Origin: an uncultured Oscillospiraceae bacterium | GTDB lineage: Bacteria; Bacillota; Clostridia; Oscillospirales; Oscillospiraceae | Direction of reading: 5' to 3' | Length of the DNA: 64,000 nt | Assembly: GCA_934622035.1 (NCBI GenBank) | Contig: CAKTVG010000001.1 | Coordinates: forward strand, 1 to 64,000 | Part shown: one piece after another, positions 58,006 to 64,000 of the stretch | How positions within the stretch are numbered: position 1 is the stretch's first letter | Layout: each line of letters starts with the position of its first letter | Notes under the pieces: generated by a model | Databases searched by the model: none | The model's input: only the letters and a program-made list of their open reading frames with translations | Told to the model about the DNA's origin: nothing | Made by a program: the position numbers and the translations under genes

Positions 58006-58123
58006 TGCAAAAATCCTTTCCGTTCTTTTCATTGCGCCCGAAAGGGCCGCAAAAAAATAACCTTTTGCCGTCCTGCGGGACGGGCCGATTCGCAAAACGC
58101 CGATTTTGACGAATACTGAAGTT

Positions 58124-58152
58124 ATTATACAAAAACTCTCGTGGCTTGTCAA
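58124..58152 (-). promoter_or_regulatory. perfect consensus promoter of the Fe-S scaffold/GGGtGRT operon
   Basis: Minus strand: TTGACA (58152-58147), 17 bp, TATAAT (58129-58124). Both hexamers and the spacing are exact consensus, suggesting high constitutive expression. Confidence 0.85.
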
Positions 58153-58206
58153 CGAGCCGGGCGCGGTTTTTTCAGGAAACCGCCGCCGTGTATGCTTCAT
58201 GCCCCG

Positions 58207-58241
58207 AAAAAACGCCCGCCTGCGGCTTGGGCAGGCGGGCG
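58207..58241 (-). terminator. terminator of the nucleotide phosphoesterase gene
   Basis: An 11-bp stem (CGCCCGCCTGC with GCAGGCGGGCG); on the minus strand six T residues follow. Confidence 0.88.
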
Positions 58242-58272
58242 TGCGGGTTTATTTCAATGCTCCGGAAAAGAA

Positions 58273-61200
58273 TCAGTTTTCCTTCTTCTTTTTCAGAGTC
58301 AGGCAAGCGCCGAGCGCGAGGACGGAAACAACGCCGGAGATCATGAAGAACTCGATGCCGCTGTTATCGCCGGTTGCGGGGCTGGGCTTGGGACCGACTT
58401 CCTTGGTCAGGACGGTGATGCGGCCCTGAGGCTTGCCATACTGCTTCTCGGTCACGACGCCGTTCAGAGCCTCGGTGATGTATTCCATCAGGACCTCGTC
58501 CAGAGGCAGGCCGGTGTCAAACTGAGAGGTGGCGCTGGCGAAAGCATAATAGGTGTCGCCGCCGGCGGCCAGGAAGTTGTTGGTGATGACGGCGTAGGTC
58601 GCCTTCGGGTCGAAGGGCTTGCCGTTGACTTCCTGGATGGTCACGCGCTTGATGCTCTTCGGACCATGGTAGGTGGAGCCGGGATAGGTGTCGGCGTTTG
58701 CATCGTATTCCTTGGTGGTGTCGATGGTGAACTTGATGCCGGCAACCTGCGGGAAGCCGCCGACTGCGCCGGGCGTGCAGTAGGTGGAAGCTTCGAGCGC
58801 TTCGAGCAGCTCAGCGCCGGTGATGTAGACGACTGCGAGGGTGTTGCCGAAGGGCAGAACGGTGTTGACGTCCTTCTTCGTGATATTGCCCTTGGCGATG
58901 GAGGCGCGGATGCCGCCGCCATTGGTGATGGCAAGGATGTTCTCCTCGGGAACGTCGAGGTCTTCCGCGTTCTGGAGGATCTTCCACAGCATGGCGTCGG
59001 TGATGAGGTCGCCCAGGTTGGTCTCCTCGGTACGGTTGCCGGGAGCCTTGTTGCCGTTCAGGTCAGTTTCGGTCTTGGCAAAGACTTCGCCGTAGGCGGC
59101 GTCGATGTCGGCCTTGATCTGGTCGGCGATTTCCTGAACCGCGCCGTCCTTCGGAGTGGCGGGCTCGCCGTCTCCGGCCTTCTCTCTGACCTTGACGAGG
59201 AAGTTGCTTTCGATCTTCTTGGTCGCGTTGTCGATCACGACGACGCCGATGTTGGCAAATGCGGTGCCGGTGGACTGGATGGGCTCGCCGTTTGCACCGG
59301 CGGTCATGACGGTATGAGAGTGAGCGTCGATGATGAAGTCGATGCCCTTCACGTTGGCATACAGATCATAGGAGCGGTTCGGCTTGGACTCGTCGTCCAC
59401 ACCGAGGTGGGCCAGGCAGACAATGATGTCGGCGCCTTCGGCCTTCAGAGCCTCGACCTGCTTTTCGGCCAGCTGGTACATTTCCTTTTCGGCGGGGAAC
59501 AGCAGACCCTTGATGAGGGCCGGGTTCGCCTTGGTGCTGGCCTCCGGCGTTTCCAGACCGAAGAAGCCGATCTTCACGCCGCCCTTTTCGATGATGGTAT
59601 GGCCGTCATAGATGGACTTGCCGTCCTTGAGGACGTTGGCGCAGAGAACCTTGCCGTTGAAGGCGGCCATGTTGGCCTTGAGCTGCTCGTAGCCGTAGTC
59701 GAACTCGTGGTTGCCGAGGGTGATGACGTCGTAGCCGGCAGCGTTCATCATGGTGACCGCGTCGGCGCCCTTGGAGAGGCTGACATAAACGGTGCCCTGG
59801 CTGTAGTCGCCGGCGTCGGCAACGATGACGTTCGCGCCCGCGTTCTCATAGGCCTTCTTCACGCCTGCCATGTAGGCATAACCGTCGATGGCGCCGTGGA
59901 CGTCGTTGGAGTGGAGGATCACGGTCTTGCCCTCGAGGGCCTTGCCGTTGATGAGGCTCCAGGTGGACTTGATTTCGGGGGTGATACCCTTCTCGCCGGC
60001 CTCACGGATGTAGGAAGCCAGCAGCGCGCGGGCCTGGCCTTCGTCCTCGCCCTGGATCATATCCCACTGGGTGGAATAGATGACGCGATTTTCGTCCTTG
60101 TCGTTGGAGACGAAGTTGCAGCCGTGCTCGTTCAGGTAGGCAACGTATCCGCCGCCGCCCGTGAAGCGGTAGTTGTTCATGACGACGGTGAAGTTCTGAT
60201 CGTCCGCGACTTCCTTATTCTTGTAAGTCACGCTGACGACACGGGAGCCTTCCGGCTTGGTGTAGTCGATCTGATAGGAGAAGTCGTCGCCATAGATAAC
60301 GTCGTAGTAGGTCAGGTCGCCGTTGGTGACATAGGGATTCCCCTCGCCGTCAACGCGGATCTTGGTAGCGGAGAATTCCAGCCAGGTGCGGATTTCCTTG
60401 CCGCTCATGTTCAGCTGATAGAACCAGTTCTCGAAGCGGTACAGGCCGAACATATCGCCCAGCATGATATCGCCCTTCGGGATGAGGTTGGCGCTGTCGC
60501 CGGAGGTCAGCGGAGCGGAGATGGAGAGCTGAGCGGGGGTGTCGTCAGACTTATCGTCCGGGGTATTTTCGCCGGTGCGGTCGTACGCGCCCCAGATCTG
60601 AACCTGATTGATGAGGTCCATAAAGGCGGACGGCGCGGTGCCGAGACCTGCGGCAGGATAGTCGTTGTTGGCGGTGCCGATCTTCTGGAGCATGTAATCC
60701 TTCCAGACGGTCTCCTCATAGGGCTTGAGGAGCTCGGCCAGCTCGGTATCGAGCTTGTAGCCTTCCATGTTGATGTTCTGCGCATCAATGGTGGCTTCGC
60801 CCTTGGTCTTGTTGTAGGAAACCTTGACCTGCGAGATCTTGCGGGCCTTGGTGTAGGGCTGAAGGACGTTGACGTCCTTGCCGTCCTTGTTTTTCAAAAC
60901 GGTGACATTGGGGCCATGCTCGTGGCCGGAGAATACAAAGCTGATGGAATTGGTATTTTCAACCAGATACTTCACGGAGTCCTCGCTCGAATCGCCGGAG
61001 ACGGCCTCGGAGCCGAAGCCGCTGTGGGACATGACGACGATCATGTCGGCCTTTTCGAGCATCTCTGCCTCATAATGCTTATAGGTTTCATAAATGCCTG
61101 CAAAGTAGATGCCCTTGCGGTTTGCGGGGCCGTCCCACTTGGCAATGTTGGGGTTGCCAAAGCCGATGACCGCGACTTTCACGCCGTCAAATTCCTTGAT

Positions 61201-62337
61201 GACGTAGGGCGCATAGCCCTTCCAGGTCTTCCAGCTGCTGCTGTCGGCTGCCTTGGCATCGGCATCCAGATAGTTGGCCATCGAGACGGTGAGCTGCTTC
61301 TCGGTTTCGGTAGCAGCGGAGGTAGCGTAGTCCAGCTGGCGGTTGAGAATATCAATGCCGTAGTTGAACTCATGGTTGCCGACGACCCACATATCGTAGC
61401 CGATGGTGCGGAAGGCCTTGATGGCGGGATCATCCGCTTCGAGCTTCTTGCCGTTGAAGGCATAGTACCAAGTCAGAGGCGTGCCCTGGATGGTGTCGCC
61501 GATGTCGGCAATGAACAGATTCTCGCCGTACTGCGCCTGCATCTCCTTGATGTAGGAAGCGACGCGGGTCAGGCCGCGCTTGTAGGTGCCGCTGGAGGCG
61601 TAGCCTGCGGTGTAGTCCGTGGCGTAGATCTGGCCGTGGAGGTCAGAGGTGGTCAGGAAGGCAAAATCGACGATTTCGTCTTCGGCGGGCGTACCGCCAG
61701 ACTGCTTTACTGTACCTGTGAGGGACAGCTCATAGATATACAGAGCGCCGGCATTTGAACCCTTGCCGTTTTTCGGCTGGGCGCCTTCGGCCTGTGCAAG
61801 GCGGAAGTAAACCAGCTCCTGATCGGCCACCTCGGCGGGAAGATCGACTACGGTGCTGATTGCTGCGTCTTTTGTATCCTTGTTGTCGCAATCGATGGTC
61901 TTGTCAACCTTTTTCCAGATTTCGTTGTCTAAGGAGTAGAGAAGTGCAAATGCGTGAGGAACACGGGCATTGCCGCCGAGAAGGGCAGACAGCTTCAGGC
62001 TTTCATAACCCTTCGTGCTGAGTTGGAACGCAACGTAGGCATACTGTGTGTTTTTTGCGTAGTATTCCGTTCCGTACCAAGGAGTTGCACTGAGATTGCC
62101 ATAACCGGTAGATACTTTGATGGTGTGGTTGCTCAGGGTCGAATCGTTCTTGACTGCACCAACAGTCAATTCGACGTCCGCCAGAACGTCATTCTTGCCA
62201 TTACTGGTCACGGCAGCGCCGTCGATCCAACTGGCAAGGGTTTTCGTTTCTGTCTCTCCCGGATCTGCGCTGACAGCCGGTACGAGAAGACCGACGATCA
62301 TTACCAGAGCCAGAAACAGGGATAGAAATTTCTTCAT
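58273..62337 (-). CDS. cell-wall-anchored tandem nucleotide phosphoesterase (YfkN-like)
   Basis: A 1354-aa surface protein. Signal peptide (1-24), an N-terminal beta-type domain (about 30-215), a first metallophosphoesterase/nucleotidase module (about 225-800) and a second (about 815-1310). Both keep the metal ligands: SDLHG, DIGDT, GNHEFNYG, SHSGFG and GHEHG in the first; NDVHG, DAGDY, GNHEFDYG, AHLG and HSHT in the second, plus NGGGIRA for substrate. The first resembles 2',3'-cyclic nucleotide phosphodiesterases (GDIMLGDMFGLYRFENW). The C terminus PATGD, a membrane segment and KKKKEN form a sortase signal. It likely releases nucleosides and phosphate outside the cell. AGGAGG precedes ATG 62337. 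Confidence 0.92.
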   Translation of the reverse strand: MKKFLSLFLALVMIVGLLVPAVSADPGETETKTLASWIDGAAVTSNGKNDVLADVELTVGAVKNDSTLSNHTIKVSTGYGNLSATPWYGTEYYAKNTQYAYVAFQLSTKGYESLKLSALLGGNARVPHAFALLYSLDNEIWKKVDKTIDCDNKDTKDAAISTVVDLPAEVADQELVYFRLAQAEGAQPKNGKGSNAGALYIYELSLTGTVKQSGGTPAEDEIVDFAFLTTSDLHGQIYATDYTAGYASSGTYKRGLTRVASYIKEMQAQYGENLFIADIGDTIQGTPLTWYYAFNGKKLEADDPAIKAFRTIGYDMWVVGNHEFNYGIDILNRQLDYATSAATETEKQLTVSMANYLDADAKAADSSSWKTWKGYAPYVIKEFDGVKVAVIGFGNPNIAKWDGPANRKGIYFAGIYETYKHYEAEMLEKADMIVVMSHSGFGSEAVSGDSSEDSVKYLVENTNSISFVFSGHEHGPNVTVLKNKDGKDVNVLQPYTKARKISQVKVSYNKTKGEATIDAQNINMEGYKLDTELAELLKPYEETVWKDYMLQKIGTANNDYPAAGLGTAPSAFMDLINQVQIWGAYDRTGENTPDDKSDDTPAQLSISAPLTSGDSANLIPKGDIMLGDMFGLYRFENWFYQLNMSGKEIRTWLEFSATKIRVDGEGNPYVTNGDLTYYDVIYGDDFSYQIDYTKPEGSRVVSVTYKNKEVADDQNFTVVMNNYRFTGGGGYVAYLNEHGCNFVSNDKDENRVIYSTQWDMIQGEDEGQARALLASYIREAGEKGITPEIKSTWSLINGKALEGKTVILHSNDVHGAIDGYAYMAGVKKAYENAGANVIVADAGDYSQGTVYVSLSKGADAVTMMNAAGYDVITLGNHEFDYGYEQLKANMAAFNGKVLCANVLKDGKSIYDGHTIIEKGGVKIGFFGLETPEASTKANPALIKGLLFPAEKEMYQLAEKQVEALKAEGADIIVCLAHLGVDDESKPNRSYDLYANVKGIDFIIDAHSHTVMTAGANGEPIQSTGTAFANIGVVVIDNATKKIESNFLVKVREKAGDGEPATPKDGAVQEIADQIKADIDAAYGEVFAKTETDLNGNKAPGNRTEETNLGDLITDAMLWKILQNAEDLDVPEENILAITNGGGIRASIAKGNITKKDVNTVLPFGNTLAVVYITGAELLEALEASTYCTPGAVGGFPQVAGIKFTIDTTKEYDANADTYPGSTYHGPKSIKRVTIQEVNGKPFDPKATYAVITNNFLAAGGDTYYAFASATSQFDTGLPLDEVLMEYITEALNGVVTEKQYGKPQGRITVLTKEVGPKPSPATGDNSGIEFFMISGVVSVLALGACLTLKKKKEN

Positions 62338-62705
62338 GTTCTTCCTCCTTTATACTCACACGGGAGCTTGTCCCGTATTGTGGTCTTTTCATTATACACA
62401 GGGAAAATGGAAAAGAAAAGGGTTTTTGAGAGAGTTTTTTGTAAAAAAACATGCGACTTTTTTGTGCATATTGTTGCAATTTCTTTACATATGTTCCTGA
62501 AAAACACAACAATCCGCAGCGCGCGCACAGAGCGCCCGAAAATTTCACATGCCCCTTTATTTCTGCCCGCGTCCGCATCGCCGCAGCGGGTTTTGACGAA
62601 CGATTTGCCCATAGGGATGGGCTTCCCGTTCCGCGGGAGAAGTTTGCAAATCAACAGCTGCCTGCACCGGGCACGGTGCAGGCAGCTTCAAATATTGCAG
62701 GCGCT
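62338..62705. repeat. spacer with phosphoesterase leader and a 14-bp palindrome
   Basis: The right part has AGCTGCCTGCACCG (62656-62669) and its exact complement (62674-62687) around a GGCA loop, a member of the CTGCACCGGGC palindrome family. The left part is the phosphoesterase leader: TATAAT on the minus strand (62396-62391), a weak -35 and a small CGGGA/TCCCG hairpin. No gene is seen. Confidence 0.65.
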
Positions 62706-63893
62706 TTACAGTCCCATTTCCTTCTTGACCTCGCCGAAGGCCTTCACGGCGAAATCCAGATCCTCCTTCGTGTGACCGGCGGAAATCTGCGTGCGGATGC
62801 GGTCGCGGCCCTTGGGCACGACCGGGTAGCAGAAGCCGACGACGTACACGCCCTTATCGAGCATCCGGCGGGAGAACTCCTGCGCAATGCGCGGATCGTA
62901 GAGCATGACCGGCACGATGGGGTGCTCGCCCGGCAGCAGGTCGAAGCCCAGCTTTTCCATCTCCGCGCGGAAGTAGCGCGCGTTTTCGTGTACGCGGTCG
63001 CGCAGCTCGGTCGAGGCCTCCAGAAGGTCAAGCGTCTTGAGCGTCGCGGCGCAGATGGCGGGCGCAACGGTGTTGGAGAACAGATACGGGCGGGAGCGCT
63101 GGCGCAGCAGCTCGACAATCTCCCGCCGCGCGGCGGTGTAGCCGCCGGACGCGCCGCCGAGCGCCTTACCGAAGGTGCCGGTCAGAATATCGACGCGGCC
63201 TTCCACGCCGCAGAATTCCGGCGTGCCCTTGCCGTGCGTGCCCATAAAGCCGACGGCGTGGCTGTCGTCCACCATGGTCAGCGCGTCAAATTCGTCCGCA
63301 AGGTCGCAGATGGCGCGCAGATTTGCAATGTAGCCGTCCATGGAGAATACGCCGTCCGTGGCAATCATGATCTTTTTGCAGCCGGCGGCGCGGGCGTCGG
63401 TGAGCTGGCGGCGCAGATCGTCCATGTCGTTGTTCTTGTAGCGATAGCGCTTTGCCTTGCACAGGCGCACGCCGTCGATGATGGAGGCGTGGTTCAGCTC
63501 ATCCGAGATGATCGCGTCCTCCGGCCCGAGCAGCGTTTCAAACAGTCCGCCGTTGGCGTCGAAGCAGGAGGAGTAGAGAATTGCGTCGTCCGTGCCGAGG
63601 AAGCGCGCCAGGCGTCCCTCCAGCTCCTTGTGGATGCCCTGCGTGCCGCAGATGAAGCGCACGGAGGACAGGCCGAAGCCCCATTTGTCATAGCTCTCCT
63701 TCGCTGCGGCGATCAGCGCCGGATGGTCGGACAGACCCAGGTAGTTGTTCGCGCAGAGGTTCACAACCATGGGCTTTTCGGTGGTGGCGATGCGGGATTG
63801 CTGCGGGGTGGTGATGATGCGCTCGTCGCGCCAGGTGCCCGCGGCGCGGATGGCGTCCAGCTCATTCTGGAATGCGGTCAGTGCGGATTTCAC
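62706..63893 (-). CDS. kbl: glycine C-acetyltransferase (2-amino-3-ketobutyrate CoA ligase)
   Basis: A 395-aa PLP enzyme cleaving 2-amino-3-ketobutyrate with CoA to glycine and acetyl-CoA. Motifs: NNYLGLSDHP (about 49), FICGTQGIHKELE (about 80), DDSHAVGFMG (about 208) and the PLP lysine in TGTFGKALGGASGGY (about 238). The start is GTG 63893 with AAAGGGG upstream. It lies 18 bases after tdh, so the two form the threonine-degradation operon. Confidence 0.93.
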   Translation of the reverse strand: MKSALTAFQNELDAIRAAGTWRDERIITTPQQSRIATTEKPMVVNLCANNYLGLSDHPALIAAAKESYDKWGFGLSSVRFICGTQGIHKELEGRLARFLGTDDAILYSSCFDANGGLFETLLGPEDAIISDELNHASIIDGVRLCKAKRYRYKNNDMDDLRRQLTDARAAGCKKIMIATDGVFSMDGYIANLRAICDLADEFDALTMVDDSHAVGFMGTHGKGTPEFCGVEGRVDILTGTFGKALGGASGGYTAARREIVELLRQRSRPYLFSNTVAPAICAATLKTLDLLEASTELRDRVHENARYFRAEMEKLGFDLLPGEHPIVPVMLYDPRIAQEFSRRMLDKGVYVVGFCYPVVPKGRDRIRTQISAGHTKEDLDFAVKAFGEVKKEMGL

Positions 63894-63911
63894 AAAAAAA
63901 CGTCCCCTTTC

Positions 63912-64000
63912 TTATTTCGACCAGTCGAGCACGACCTTGCCGGAGTTGCCGCTCAGCATGGCGTCGAAGCCCTTCTGGAAGTCGGTGTAGTGGAAGCGGT
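63912..64000 (-). CDS. tdh: L-threonine 3-dehydrogenase, C-terminal end (partial)
   Basis: The last 28 codons of a gene that continues beyond the window. The ending FHYTDFQKGFDAMLSGNSG followed by KVVLDWSK matches the C terminus of zinc-dependent threonine dehydrogenase (DFQKGFDAMRSGQSGKV in E. coli). It oxidises threonine to 2-amino-3-ketobutyrate, the substrate of the Kbl encoded next. Confidence 0.88.
   Translation of the reverse strand, partial: RFHYTDFQKGFDAMLSGNSGKVVLDWSK

Noticed and set aside
58141..61758. A 1205-codon open frame on the plus strand
   Set aside because: It is the antisense shadow of the nucleotide phosphoesterase gene in a GC-rich genome. It lacks a ribosome binding site and has a Gly/Val/Asp/Leu composition typical of reverse-complement frames.
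62392..62400. A DnaA-box-like TTATACACA
   Set aside because: It is a single copy inside the promoter region of the phosphoesterase gene; no cluster of boxes, no AT-rich unwinding element and no dnaA, so not an origin.
1..64000. CRISPR arrays, prophage or insertion sequences
   Set aside because: No regularly spaced direct repeats, cas, transposase, integrase or phage structural genes were seen; the window is core chromosome.

Overview
The window is a GC-rich, gene-dense stretch of a spore-forming anaerobic Firmicute chromosome, most likely an Oscillospirales (Oscillospiraceae) gut clostridium. The reasons are the classic Firmicute rpmH-rnpA-yidD-yidC-jag cluster, spo0A with an intact clostridial-type DNA-binding domain, a SpoIID/LytB protein, ferredoxin-type aldo/keto reductases, a GGGtGRT/Fe-S scaffold pair, and AGGAGG ribosome binding sites with sigma-A type promoters throughout. 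No CRISPR array, prophage, insertion sequence or replication origin was seen. The genus is inference.

Layout. 0-2.4 kb: the 3' end of a 5S rRNA gene, a repeat-rich spacer, a probably frameshifted small secreted protein and a lipoprotein. 2.4-3.4 kb: fructose-bisphosphate aldolase (-). 3.7-6.7 kb: rpmH-rnpA-yidD-yidC-jag (+). 6.7-8.3 kb: a queT / Gx-transporter / DUF1893 operon (-) preceded by a candidate preQ1-I riboswitch. 8.5-14.4 kb: Na/Pi symporter, aldo/keto reductase, tRNA-Leu(CAG), citrate synthase and SpoIID-like protein. 14.6-19.1 kb: a molybdenum hydroxylase module (xdhA-xdhB-xdhC) divergent from a MobA-like nucleotidyltransferase. 19.3-28.3 kb: small membrane protein, prfC, tex, a second aldo/keto reductase, an RlmI-like methyltransferase and an M3 peptidase lipoprotein. 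28.3-33.1 kb: mnmE - catalytically dead DUF3267 - rsmG - mnmG, the other half of the ancestral rpmH cluster, displaced by about 21 kb.

33.3-46.6 kb: spo0A; an Lsa-like ABC-F gene with a two-uORF attenuator leader followed by a zincin-type DUF3267; an SdpI-like protein; a lipoprotein-MBOAT-DHHW envelope acyltransferase cassette; a hypothetical gene; ddl-DUF1934; and a heterodimeric ABC exporter. 45.8-50.4 kb: an AraC regulator divergent from galK-galT-galE (Leloir pathway). 50.6-55.1 kb: argS-thyA-folA and arcA, all (-). 55.4-58.0 kb: a lipoprotein and a small Xre-type regulator sharing a palindromic control region, then the Fe-S scaffold/GGGtGRT operon. 58.3-62.3 kb: a giant cell-wall-anchored nucleotide phosphoesterase resembling YfkN. 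62.7-64 kb: kbl and the end of tdh (threonine to glycine).

The most interesting items are the preQ1-linked three-gene transport operon, the uORF/terminator attenuator of the ABC-F gene, a Spo0A receiver domain lacking its acidic Mg-binding pair, a DUF3267 paralogue that lost its HExxH site inside the tRNA-modification operon, a 204-bp element bounded by a perfect 14-bp inverted repeat, a family of long perfect intergenic palindromes, and a 12-bp inverted repeat straddling the arcA -10 box. All database-type assignments were made from memory of family motifs; no search was run.
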